Positions 1-7,914 of a stretch of 11,311 nucleotides of DNA are shown here, piece after piece; positions within the stretch are counted from its first letter, which is position 1, and the number at the start of each line of letters is the position of its first letter. Origin of the DNA: Chloroflexota bacterium. Lineage in GTDB: Bacteria > Chloroflexota > Limnocylindria > Limnocylindrales > Limnocylindraceae. The notes beneath the pieces are model-generated. The model was given only the letters and a program-made list of their open reading frames with translations, searched no databases and was not told where the DNA came from. The translations under genes and the position numbers were made by a program. The DNA lies in contig JAEMRB010000026.1 of the NCBI GenBank assembly GCA_016463555.1, positions 1 through 11,311 on the forward strand. Direction: 5' to 3'.

Positions 1-1364
<1,364 letters not shown>

Positions 1365-1370
1365 AGGTGC

Positions 1371-1376
1371 ATCCTA
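1371..1376 (-). promoter_or_regulatory. Putative -10 box for a leaderless ALDH transcript (1-1364)
   Basis: TAGGAT on the minus strand is followed by 6 bases (GCACCT) and then the ATG at 1364. The usual distance from -10 box to transcription start would put the first transcribed base on the start codon. No Shine-Dalgarno sequence fits in so short a gap. I see no convincing -35 box. Confidence 0.55.
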
Positions 1377-1412
1377 GCGCGCCCACCACTTCCAGCGACG
1401 CGGCGTATCGCC

Positions 1413-1418
1413 TACCCT
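1413..1418 (+). promoter_or_regulatory. Putative -10 box for a leaderless ALDH transcript (1425-2957)
   Basis: TACCCT is followed by 6 bases (TCGCGC) and then the ATG at 1425, the same geometry as the divergent promoter 36 bases away on the other strand. No purine-rich ribosome binding site precedes the ATG and no good -35 box is visible. Transcripts would begin at or next to the start codon. Confidence 0.5.
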
Positions 1419-1424
1419 TCGCGC

Positions 1425-2957
1425 ATGACAAGTCGCACACCAGGGGCAACTCCCCCGTTCACCCCAACGATGCTGATTGACGGCGCCTCATGTGGGGCTG
1501 CTGGCGGGCGAACCTTCACCCTGCGCCACCCCGCCACTGGCGCTGTGATCGGCGAAATCCCACACGCTTCGGCCGCCGACGTTGACGCCGCCATCGCTGC
1601 AGCTCGACGTGCGTTTGATACCGGTGGCTGGCGCACGACGCTCCCAGCCGAGCGCGCGCGACTCCTTCTCGCACTGGCCGACGCGGTTGAACGCGAGGCG
1701 GATCACTTCGCCGATCTTGAGGTGTGGCAGACGGGCACGGCGCGCAAGCTGCGACGCGACGGCGATATTCCTGCAGTCATCGACCACCTGCGCTACTTCG
1801 CTGGCGTCCTGCGTACCCCCGACGGGATCGCCGCAGGTGAGTACACCGGCAACCACACCTCGATGATTCGGCGGGAGCCGATCGGCGTTGCCGCACTGAT
1901 CGCGCCGTGGAACTATCCGCTCGCGATGGCGGTCTGGCAGGCGGCGCCAGCACTGGCGGCTGGCAACACCGTCGTCATGAAGCCAGCCAGTGCCACACCG
2001 CTCGCGGCACTGCGGTTCTCGGAGTTGGCGCGCGAGGTTGGCTTCCCTGCCGGCGTCGTGAATGTCATCACCGGACCGGGTGCTGAGATCGGCGCGCAAT
2101 TCGCCGCAGATCCGCGCATCGACATCATCGCCCTCACGGGCGATAGCGCCACTGGTCGAGAGCTGATGGCTGCAGGGGCGCCAACGCTGAAGCGACTGCA
2201 TCTAGAACTTGGTGGTAAGGCGCCGTTTGTTGTCTTTGCCGACGCCGACATTGAGGCCGCCGCGCGAGGAGCGATCGCTGGGGCCTTCGTCAACGCTGGT
2301 CAGGACTGCACCGCAGCCACGCGCCTCTACGCGCAGAGCGACATCTTCGACCGCCTCGTGGCCCGCATTGCTGAGCTCACCGCGCAGGTGCGCATCGGTG
2401 ATCCGTTCGATCCCGCGACAGATCTCGGCTCGCTCATCTCGCGCACGCATCGCGATCGAGTCGCTGGCTACGTTGACCGCGCCGTTGCTGCAGGGGCGCG
2501 GATCGTGGTGGGCGGCAGTGCGCAGCCGAGCGGCGTCCCGGCTGACGGCGCCTACTTTGCGCCAACGCTCATCGTCGGCGCGCAGCAGTCCAGCGAGATT
2601 GTGCAGCAGGAGGTCTTCGGCCCGGTGCTTGTGGCTCTCCCATTCAGCGACGAGGCCGAAGCGATCGCCCTCGCAAACGACACGCCGTATGGCCTCGCCT
2701 CCAGCTGCTGGACGAGTGATGTGGCGCGCGCTCATCGCATGGCGGCGGCCCTCAACTTCGGTTCGGTACTGATCAACGACCATCTCCCCTTCCTGAGCGA
2801 GATGCCGCATGGTGGCTTCAAGCAGTCGGGATTCGGCAAGGACCTAAGCCGCTACTCCTTTGAGGAGTACACGCAGATCAAGCACGTAGCAATTGAGATC
2901 ACTGGCGAGGCCGAGAAGGGCTGGCACTGGACGATCTTCGGAGATCCGAAGAGGTAG
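1425..2957 (+). CDS. Aldehyde dehydrogenase, 4-aminobutyraldehyde dehydrogenase-like
   Basis: Predicted cytosolic NAD+-dependent enzyme of 510 residues, full length for the family. Catalytic set is complete: Asn163 in APWNY, Lys186 in MKPAS, Glu261 in LELGGKA, Cys295 in NAGQDCTAA and Glu396 in QEVFGPV. The C-terminal signature near 459-487 (SEMPHGGFKQSGFGKDL, then EEYTQIKHV) and the GQDCTAA context match, from knowledge of the family, the gamma-aminobutyraldehyde/betaine-aldehyde branch (PatD/YdcW, EC 1.2.1.19). That enzyme turns 4-aminobutyraldehyde from putrescine into GABA. An agmatinase-like gene at 7896-8966 could supply putrescine, but no putrescine aminotransferase or oxidase is in the window. 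Start ATG 1425 is supported by the TACCCT box 6 bases upstream; the first 15 residues are not conserved, so Met16 is an alternative. Betaine aldehyde or a related aminoaldehyde remains possible as substrate. Confidence 0.93.
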   Translation: MTSRTPGATPPFTPTMLIDGASCGAAGGRTFTLRHPATGAVIGEIPHASAADVDAAIAAARRAFDTGGWRTTLPAERARLLLALADAVEREADHFADLEVWQTGTARKLRRDGDIPAVIDHLRYFAGVLRTPDGIAAGEYTGNHTSMIRREPIGVAALIAPWNYPLAMAVWQAAPALAAGNTVVMKPASATPLAALRFSELAREVGFPAGVVNVITGPGAEIGAQFAADPRIDIIALTGDSATGRELMAAGAPTLKRLHLELGGKAPFVVFADADIEAAARGAIAGAFVNAGQDCTAATRLYAQSDIFDRLVARIAELTAQVRIGDPFDPATDLGSLISRTHRDRVAGYVDRAVAAGARIVVGGSAQPSGVPADGAYFAPTLIVGAQQSSEIVQQEVFGPVLVALPFSDEAEAIALANDTPYGLASSCWTSDVARAHRMAAALNFGSVLINDHLPFLSEMPHGGFKQSGFGKDLSRYSFEEYTQIKHVAIEITGEAEKGWHWTIFGDPKR

Positions 2958-2963
2958 TTCCCC

Positions 2964-3368
2964 TTAGCTCCCGAGGAGCAGGTCGAGCCACGCGTCGAGC
3001 GGCGAGCGAGTTGGCGCATCAGGGCTGAACCGCCGTGCGCCAGAGCCCGGGGCATCGTCTGGAAGTGGCGCCGCATCAGCCGCTAAGACGAACGGGCGTT
3101 CCACAGTGGAGCCGAGGCTGTAGCCGCGCGCGACCAGCTCGAGAAAGGCGGCGTCCTCGAGGAGCACCCGCTCCGCCGTAAGGGCGTCGGCCCGAGCCTG
3201 GAGTGCCGCAGTCTCGTCGCGAAGCTGCGCCAAGCGCGTATTCACCTGAATCACGCCGATCAGATTTCGCCCAAACTCCACGACGAAGAGCGTCACCAGC
3301 AGGGCCTGCCCGAGGAGGATCAGGGCGCCGCGCGTGGTGCTGGTGCGTCGGCGAATCATGACCCTCAT
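2964..3368 (-). CDS. FtsB/DivIC-like septum formation initiator protein
   Basis: 134-residue bitopic membrane protein. It has a short basic N-terminus (RRR at 6-8), one membrane segment at about 15-35, then a heptad-rich coiled coil at about 42-70, and a short motif near 71-94 (EDAAFLELVARGYSLGS) that resembles the FtsB/DivIC segment after the coil. The tail from about 96 is Pro/Asp/Ala-rich and probably disordered. FtsB/DivIC proteins bind FtsL and FtsQ/DivIB in the divisome and help activate septal wall synthesis. The usual neighbour, enolase, is absent. It ends 6 bases from the convergent ALDH stop. ATG 3368 is preferred over Met4 (3359) because a -35/-10 pair sits at leaderless spacing. 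Short single-TM coiled-coil proteins are easily confused, so FtsL-like or another small divisome protein is possible. Confidence 0.72.
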   Translation of the reverse strand: MRVMIRRRTSTTRGALILLGQALLVTLFVVEFGRNLIGVIQVNTRLAQLRDETAALQARADALTAERVLLEDAAFLELVARGYSLGSTVERPFVLAADAAPLPDDAPGSGARRFSPDAPTRSPLDAWLDLLLGS

Positions 3369-3374
3369 GACCCC

Positions 3375-3403
3375 AGTCTCCGCGCCACACCCATCGGCGT
3401 CAA
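3375..3403 (-). promoter_or_regulatory. Putative -35/-10 promoter for the FtsB-like gene
   Basis: Read on the minus strand: TTGACG at 3403-3398, a 17-base spacer, GAGACT at 3380-3375, 6 bases (GGGGTC), then ATG at 3368. The -35 box differs from consensus in one base; the -10 box is weak but keeps the A at position 2 and the T at position 6. This is the only promoter in the window with a near-consensus -35. The GGGGT just before the ATG could also be read as a poor ribosome binding site. Confidence 0.55.
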
Positions 3404-3422
3404 GCAGGGGCGCTGCGCGGGG

Positions 3423-3431
3423 TGCTAGCCT
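3423..3431 (+). promoter_or_regulatory. Putative extended -10 promoter for the small acidic protein gene
   Basis: TGCTAGCCT is an extended -10 element (TG, one base, then TAGCCT), followed by 7 bases and GTG at 3439. It has no recognisable -35 box, as is usual for extended -10 promoters. It points to GTG 3439 as the start of the gene and to a leaderless or nearly leaderless transcript. Confidence 0.5.
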
Positions 3432-3438
3432 GCGCGGC

Positions 3439-3855
3439 GTGTACTTCTATGAACTTCACGAGGCGGACGACGAACTCGCTATCGGCATGACCCTCGCCCA
3501 CGACGAGGCCTTCGCCCCGAGCGAGTTCTTGGCGATGGTGGAGACCGCCCGGAGTCGGGTGATGGAAACCTTTACCGAGGAGACCCTCATTGAGGCGATC
3601 GCCGCTGAGCTTGAACGCGAGCACGACTTTGCCGCCTCACTGGATTCCCGCCTGGTGGCCGCCGTGGGCATCTCTTCTGAGGAGGGCGAGACCCGCCTTC
3701 TAGCGCACGAGGGGGCGGGTGCCCACGCCGCTGACGAAGGCGAGGAGGAGGATCCCGACCTTGCCATCGCTGAGGCGCTGCTCTCAGGACGTGAGCCGAT
3801 CGGCCTGCGCACCGCTGTCGTGGACCTAGAGAAGAACGAGTCGCTCGACTCTTAG
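3439..3855 (+). CDS. Small acidic protein of unknown function
   Basis: 138 residues from GTG 3439, beginning VYFYELHEADDELAIG. I do not recognise a family. The first 60 or so residues look like a compact alpha/beta or helical domain (YFYELHE, then FLAMVETARSRVMETF and ETLIEAIAAELER as likely amphipathic helices). Residues 80-118 are strongly acidic and low in complexity (DEGEEEDPDLAIAEALL). No signal peptide, membrane segment, cysteine or metal motif is seen, so it is probably cytosolic. The frame stays open upstream to an ATG at 3334, but that extension is Ser/Arg/Ala-rich, would cover the divergent promoter and overlap the FtsB-like gene, and lies upstream of the TGCTAGCCT promoter, so I rejected it. 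It ends 16 bases from the convergent CapA-like gene. It is probably real: good codon periodicity and a promoter at the right distance. Confidence 0.7.
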   Translation: MYFYELHEADDELAIGMTLAHDEAFAPSEFLAMVETARSRVMETFTEETLIEAIAAELEREHDFAASLDSRLVAAVGISSEEGETRLLAHEGAGAHAADEGEEEDPDLAIAEALLSGREPIGLRTAVVDLEKNESLDS

Positions 3856-3871
3856 GGACGTGGAGCTCGGG

Positions 3872-5479
3872 CTACCAGCGAGGCAGACCCTTTGAGCCCT
3901 TCCAGACTCGATTCATGATCGGTACGCCATCGGTGGCGACGTCGACGAAGTTTGGCTGTGATTGGTTGAGGATCACTGTTGGCAACATGCGCGTGCTGAC
4001 TAACCGCGAACCCACAAACGTCGACTCAATAACGAGCCCCTCGGACGTTTCAACGGACCAGTTCTGGTCGAAGACGAAGTTGCCCATGGAGTAGAAGACC
4101 GGCTTGTCGTTGATGATCTCCATGGCACTCGCCCAGTGCGAGTGCGATCCAAGGATCATGTCGGCACCAGCCTCGATAGCCCGCTTGGCAAACCTACGCT
4201 GTGAGGCGGTCGGCTGTGCCTGGAACTCCAAGCCCCAGTGCGGGAAGACGATGACGACGTCTGCACCAGCGGCGCGAGCCGCCGCGATGGAGGCGCGCAT
4301 CTCAAGGACCCCAATCGGCGCACTCCCCGGCCGGTTTGCCCGCGCGTGCGTGCTCGGGTTTACCTGGTCGACTGCAACGATGCCCACGGTGATGCCACCA
4401 ACGTCGGTGAGCCACGGGCGCTGCGCCTCAGCAAGGTTTGCCCCCGCACCACCGCTGCCCATGCCGGCAGCCTTTACAGCGGCAATAGTCTCGGGGATGC
4501 GATAGACGCCCCCATCGCCGATGTGATTGTTTGCCAGCGAGAGGAAATCAAAGCCCGCCTCTTTCACCACCCGCAGAAGCGCGGGGTTTCCCGTGAAGGT
4601 TGTACCTGAGTTGTGTTGGCGCCACTTCTTCGGTGTTGGCGATTCAAGGTTCGCGATCGAGAGATCTGCCTGCTGGAAGAGCGAGCGCATCAGGCCGTTG
4701 ATGCCGCCACCGCTTACGTAGCGCGCGGCGACACGTGGCACGCCAAATTGGCTGCAGCAGGTTGTGCCAGTGATATCGGCAAACCCGCCATCAAAGAGCG
4801 AATCTGCCCCACGCTTGGAGCGCTTCGCGTTGGCTGAGACGCCACGGTCAAGCAGGATGTCGCCACCAGCTGCAAGCGTCCATGCGGTTGCAGGATCGTA
4901 CGCGAGCGGACCGGAGAGCCAATCTGCAGGAATCGATGCGTCGAGCGGAAGCTCGGCGCGCAGCGGCCAATCGGCCAGCGATGCAACGCGCTGCACGCCA
5001 ACGATTGCAGCCCCCTCCCACGTAAGGGTGCGAAGCGCCGGCTCAAGGGCGGCGAGTCGCACGAATCCTGCCGCCTTCTCATCGGCGGCGAGTGCCGCCT
5101 TGAGGGCGGTGCGGTCCGCGACGAGTGTCAGGCGAGATGTGATTGAGGTGGCCGAGAGGCCGAGTGCCGCAAGGATGGCGCTCGACTCGGGCGCAATCAG
5201 GATCAGTTTGGTGATCGGTAGCTTCCCCCCGACCTCAGCGAGGCGCGCAACTCCCACGCTCGTGAGTGCGGTGAGGGTGCTGCGGTATCCGGCAACGGGG
5301 ATCAGTGGGCTTCGTGTGTCGCTGGTCGGCGAGGGGCTTGCGCTAGCCGAAGGATCTCCGCTCGCCCCCGACGGCGCGGCAGAGGTGCCACACGCTGCGG
5401 CAAGCAGGAGTGCGAGCGCGAGCGTGAAGAGGCTGCGACGTCGCGGCAACGGGGCCTGAGTCACAGCGGGCAGATGCAC
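3872..5479 (-). CDS. CapA-family lipoprotein, PGA_cap metallophosphatase-like
   Basis: 535 residues from GTG 5479. A basic n-region (PRRR), hydrophobic stretch and lipobox LLAAAC with Cys30 indicate an exported lipoprotein; a Ser/Pro/Ala linker follows to about 58. Residues about 60-195 form a domain I cannot assign. The C-terminal part, about 201-495, is the CapA/PgsA fold of calcineurin-like phosphatases: GGDILLDRG (Asp207), NLES (Glu279), NNHIGDGG (Asn318, His319), PHWG (His414), GSHSHW (His446, His448) and GNFVFDQ (Asn467). In Bacillus, CapA/PgsA takes part in poly-gamma-glutamate synthesis or export, but capB and capC are not in this window, so a capsule role is unproven; many CapA homologues stand alone. 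A CC pair at 241-242 is unusual. Start is supported by TAGGAT 6 bases upstream. It is divergent from the nucleosidase gene. Confidence 0.88.
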   Translation of the reverse strand: MHLPAVTQAPLPRRRSLFTLALALLLAAACGTSAAPSGASGDPSASASPSPTSDTRSPLIPVAGYRSTLTALTSVGVARLAEVGGKLPITKLILIAPESSAILAALGLSATSITSRLTLVADRTALKAALAADEKAAGFVRLAALEPALRTLTWEGAAIVGVQRVASLADWPLRAELPLDASIPADWLSGPLAYDPATAWTLAAGGDILLDRGVSANAKRSKRGADSLFDGGFADITGTTCCSQFGVPRVAARYVSGGGINGLMRSLFQQADLSIANLESPTPKKWRQHNSGTTFTGNPALLRVVKEAGFDFLSLANNHIGDGGVYRIPETIAAVKAAGMGSGGAGANLAEAQRPWLTDVGGITVGIVAVDQVNPSTHARANRPGSAPIGVLEMRASIAAARAAGADVVIVFPHWGLEFQAQPTASQRRFAKRAIEAGADMILGSHSHWASAMEIINDKPVFYSMGNFVFDQNWSVETSEGLVIESTFVGSRLVSTRMLPTVILNQSQPNFVDVATDGVPIMNRVWKGSKGLPRW

Positions 5480-5484
5480 ACCGC

Positions 5485-5490
5485 TATCCT
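5485..5490 (+). promoter_or_regulatory. Putative -10 box for the leaderless nucleosidase gene
   Basis: TATCCT is followed by 6 bases (ACCCCC) and ATG 5497. It overlaps by five bases the minus-strand -10 box of the CapA-like gene. No Shine-Dalgarno sequence is present between it and the ATG. Confidence 0.6.
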
Positions 5491-5491
5491 A
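5486..5491 (-). promoter_or_regulatory. Putative -10 box for the leaderless CapA-like gene
   Basis: On the minus strand TAGGAT is followed by 6 bases (AGCGGT) and GTG 5479. Together with the plus-strand box it forms the symmetric heptamer TATCCTA (5485-5491), which reads TAnnnT on both strands. The two predicted transcription starts, 5479 and 5497, lie 18 bases apart. Confidence 0.6.
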
Positions 5492-5496
5492 CCCCC

Positions 5497-6252
5497 ATGC
5501 CGCAACAGCTCCGCCCATCAGGCCCAACGCTCATCGCTGCCGCGCTCAGCGAGGAGCGCGCCGCCCTCGAGGCGCTCGCCACCGACCTGGTGCCGCACAC
5601 ACTTCCAGGACTTGCAGAGGGTGCGCTGCTCATCGGCCACATCGACACACACCCGGTCGCCCTGCTGCGCTGCGGCGTCGGTAAGGTCGCCTCGGTGGTT
5701 GCCGTCACCGCCGCCCTGGCAGTTGAGCCCCGCTGCGTGATCTCGGTCGGCTCCGCCGGCGCCCTGCATGCGGGATATCGCGTCGGCGACGTCCTACTCG
5801 CCGATGGTGTCTTGCAGCATGACTTTGCCGCAGCAGAGGCCGATGGCTTTCGACTCTTCGGCTACGGCGCGGATACTCCATCGAAGGGCGACCCACTTCT
5901 AGTTGCCGATGCTGAGCTCGTCGCGGCTGCCTTCAGCGCCGCCACACCAACGACGACTCGCCTTGGAATCAACCTCCGCCGTGGCCGCATCGCCACCGGC
6001 GACTGGTTCGTTGCCGACCAGAAGGTTCGTGATGCAATCGCCGCGCGCAGCTCAGCCGACCTCGTCGAGATGGAGGGGGCGGCCATCGCCTATGCGGCAC
6101 GCACGCACGGCATCCCCTGGCTCGTCATCCGCAGCGTGAGCGACGCTGGTGATGGTGAGGCAACGCTCAGCTTCTGGGAGTATCTCGCGCTCGCCTCAAA
6201 GAACGCCGCCGAGATTGTGCGCGCCATCCTGCCAGCGCTGGAGCGCCGCTAG
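5497..6252 (+). CDS. mtnN: 5'-methylthioadenosine/S-adenosylhomocysteine nucleosidase
   Basis: Cytosolic nucleoside hydrolase (EC 3.2.2.9 predicted) that removes adenine from methylthioadenosine and S-adenosylhomocysteine, for methionine salvage and relief of methyltransferase inhibition. The 251 residues cover the whole family. Motifs line up with E. coli MTAN: LSEER with Glu20 at the catalytic Glu12 position, GVGKV at 60-64, SVGSAGAL at 83-90, GDVLLADGVLQHDF at 97-110, TGDWF at 167-171, VEMEGAA with Glu193 at the Glu174 position, and SVSD with Asp216 at the general-acid Asp197 position. The LSFWEYL segment near 224 matches the LSFDEFL segment of MTAN. Start ATG 5497 is set by the TATCCT box 6 bases upstream. 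The stop codon overlaps that of murI. Futalosine hydrolase (MqnB) is a relative that cannot be fully excluded by eye. Confidence 0.88.
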   Translation: MPQQLRPSGPTLIAAALSEERAALEALATDLVPHTLPGLAEGALLIGHIDTHPVALLRCGVGKVASVVAVTAALAVEPRCVISVGSAGALHAGYRVGDVLLADGVLQHDFAAAEADGFRLFGYGADTPSKGDPLLVADAELVAAAFSAATPTTTRLGINLRRGRIATGDWFVADQKVRDAIAARSSADLVEMEGAAIAYAARTHGIPWLVIRSVSDAGDGEATLSFWEYLALASKNAAEIVRAILPALERR

Positions 6253-7139
6253 CTGCGCTTCGCCCCCAGCGTCATCTGCTGCGCGCGCGGCGCGGTCTCA
6301 CCGAAGAGTCGGGCAGCAAGCGCATCAACTACCGCAGGATCCCCTGTCGTGAAGATCTGATGCTCAGGGGCTATTGGCGCTGACGCTGGCGCGGAGTGTC
6401 CAAGATGACCGGGGTCGGCCGCCGTCCCGCGGCTCGATCCTGGAGCCTCAAGCCCATTCACCGAGATGATCTCTTGAAGAAAGCTTGCCGTTGCTGCGGC
6501 GGAATCAACCACAGCAATTGGGGCACCGAGCGCCGCATCAATTGCGCCGCGAATCAGCGGGAAGTGGGTGCAACCAAGCAGCAGGGTGTCGATGCGTTCG
6601 CTCGGCTCACCAGCCAGAAACGGGTCAATCGCCGCATGGATGGCGTCGCTCGCCTCTTTCGTGTTCGTGAGACCTGACTCAATGAGCGGAACAAGTTCGG
6701 AGGCGGCTCGCTCAGTCACCCGCGTGCCAGGGTTCTCATCTTTGATAGCGGCGAAGTAGGCACGCGACCGAACGGTTGCAATGGTAGCCAACACGCCGAC
6801 CCGGCCGGTGCGCGTCGCCAGTGCCGCTGCTGCCGCCCCTGGTCGGATCACGCCAATGATTGGCGTTGATGGGTGCCGCTCACGAAGATGCTCGAGCGCG
6901 ACGGCCGTCGCGGTATTGCAGGCGATGATGATCACCTTTACGCCGCGTGCCACCAGTTCGTCGCTGAGCTCTTCGGCAAAGGTGCGCACCTCAGCATCGC
7001 TGCGGGTGCCGTATGGGTGTCGGGCGCTATCGCCGATGTAGATGGTTGATTCGGCTGGAAGGCGCGCCTGCACTTCGCGCAGAACGGTGAGACCGCCGAT
7101 CCCTGAATCAAAGAGCCCGATTGGGCGTGGGTCACTCAT
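6249..7139 (-). CDS. murI: Glutamate racemase
   Basis: Interconverts L- and D-glutamate (EC 5.1.1.3), giving D-glutamate for peptidoglycan. Both catalytic cysteines are present: Cys74 in ACNTATA and Cys190 in LLLGCTHFP, with His192. Other signatures are FDSGIGGLTVL at 10-20, YIGDSARHPYG at 34-44, SELVPLIE around 147-154 and FTTGDP near 263-268. At 296 residues it is longer than the common 265-270, mainly through a Gly/Ala/Pro/Ser-rich stretch at about 231-258 that looks like a flexible loop. It is the last gene of a minus-strand set: its ATG overlaps the methyltransferase stop by 8 bases (ATGAGTGA), so translational coupling is likely. Its TAG shares the palindrome CTAG with the TAG of the convergent nucleosidase gene. 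Confidence 0.95.
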   Translation of the reverse strand: MSDPRPIGLFDSGIGGLTVLREVQARLPAESTIYIGDSARHPYGTRSDAEVRTFAEELSDELVARGVKVIIIACNTATAVALEHLRERHPSTPIIGVIRPGAAAAALATRTGRVGVLATIATVRSRAYFAAIKDENPGTRVTERAASELVPLIESGLTNTKEASDAIHAAIDPFLAGEPSERIDTLLLGCTHFPLIRGAIDAALGAPIAVVDSAAATASFLQEIISVNGLEAPGSSRGTAADPGHLGHSAPASAPIAPEHQIFTTGDPAVVDALAARLFGETAPRAQQMTLGAKRS

Positions 7140-7914
7140 GCGCTGACCGTAGCAGCCAGCGCAGACGATCGTCGGCGCCGACCCTCGTCACGCGTAGGCC
7201 CGCCGCGGCGGCGAGGGCTCGCACCTCATCCGGCTGCCAGGCACGAATCGCGAATGGAGCTCGGTCGGGATAGATCACCGTAAGGCGGCCGTCTACCCCC
7301 ACCGCCCGATGCCGAATCTCCAGTAGTACGGTGTTGCTGCGCGCCTGCGGGTCGGGCGTAATGCGGCTTTCACGTCGCACCGTTGTGAAATCAGCGTCTG
7401 CACGCTCTAGATCAACGCTCCACTCACCCTTGACCTCATCCGCGAACAGCTGCGGGTCCATCAGTGTGGCGTCGATCCCCACCTGCCCACCAGGTGCGCA
7501 GTGCAACGCCGCTGTTCGCAAGAGCGCTTCGAGGTCATCGGGCGCGGTGATCAGCGAGAGCAGATCGCCGCCAAGAATCACGAGGCCGGCTGCAGTCGCT
7601 TCGCGGCGCCAGGTTCGTCCATCGGCAGCGATCCATTCGGCGGCAGCGGCGCGCTCCGCGGCCAGGGCGAGGGCGGCCAGATCGAGATCGATGCCGATGA
7701 GCTGCCGTTCGCTGGAGTCGAGAGCGGTCAAGACGCGTCCGGCTCCACAGCCGATCTCTAGGATGGGACCAGTTGACTCCGCCGCTACGCCCCGCCAATA
7801 CGCCAGATCACCGTCGGCGGCTGAGGTTAAGTCGCGTTCGTCGGCAAGCAGGCGGCTACGTACCTCAGACGCAGTTTCGCTGGATGCGGTTTCGCTCAGC
7901 GGGAGGGTTCCCAA
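7132..7914 (-). CDS. Class I SAM-dependent methyltransferase
   Basis: 260 residues from TTG 7914. The Rossmann-fold SAM-binding motif I is ILEIGCGAGRVL (51-62), followed by LIGIDLD with acidic Asp76 at the end of strand 2 and a motif around 111-121 (LVILGGDLLSL). The second half (about 145-245) has beta-rich segments (TVLLEIRHRAVG, RLTVIYP) and ends with a typical helix-strand C-terminus (WQPDEVRALAAAAGLRVTRV). The substrate is unknown; small-molecule methyltransferases have this build. It overlaps the upstream ureohydrolase gene by 19 bases and the downstream murI by 8, so it is translated within one operon. The start is uncertain: TTG gives the longest frame without a clear ribosome binding site, and the SAM domain itself begins near residue 48. 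Residues 7-16 hold a tandem SETAS duplication. Confidence 0.8.
   Translation of the reverse strand: MGTLPLSETASSETASEVRSRLLADERDLTSAADGDLAYWRGVAAESTGPILEIGCGAGRVLTALDSSERQLIGIDLDLAALALAAERAAAAEWIAADGRTWRREATAAGLVILGGDLLSLITAPDDLEALLRTAALHCAPGGQVGIDATLMDPQLFADEVKGEWSVDLERADADFTTVRRESRITPDPQARSNTVLLEIRHRAVGVDGRLTVIYPDRAPFAIRAWQPDEVRALAAAAGLRVTRVGADDRLRWLLRSAHE
7867..7896 (-). repeat. Tandem 15-base duplication inside the methyltransferase gene
   Basis: Two adjacent units, AGCGAAACCGCATCC and AGCGAAACTGCGTCT, each encode SETAS. They differ at three places, all third codon positions, so the peptide repeat is exact. It lies in the variable N-terminal tail, just past the overlap with the ureohydrolase stop codon. 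Confidence 0.7.

Noticed and set aside
1488..2201. Long open frame on the minus strand opposite the aminobutyraldehyde-dehydrogenase-like gene
   Set aside because: Arg/Gly-rich with no recognisable domain; the plus-strand frame has a complete ALDH active site.
3334..3438. Longer N-terminus for the small acidic protein from ATG 3334
   Set aside because: It would cover the FtsB-like gene start and its promoter, is low in complexity, and lies upstream of the extended -10 box that fits GTG 3439.
3856..3871. GAGCTC palindrome between the convergent acidic-protein and CapA-like genes as a terminator
   Set aside because: Only a 6-base self-complementary site with no loop and no T-run.
4764..5459. 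Long open frame on the plus strand opposite the CapA-like gene
   Set aside because: Composition is Ser/Ala/Arg-rich with no motif, as expected for the antisense of a high-GC gene; the minus-strand frame has a lipobox and all CapA motifs.
3872..5479. Assignment of the CapA-like gene to poly-gamma-glutamate capsule synthesis
   Set aside because: No capB/pgsB or capC/pgsC gene is nearby; the family name alone does not prove the role.
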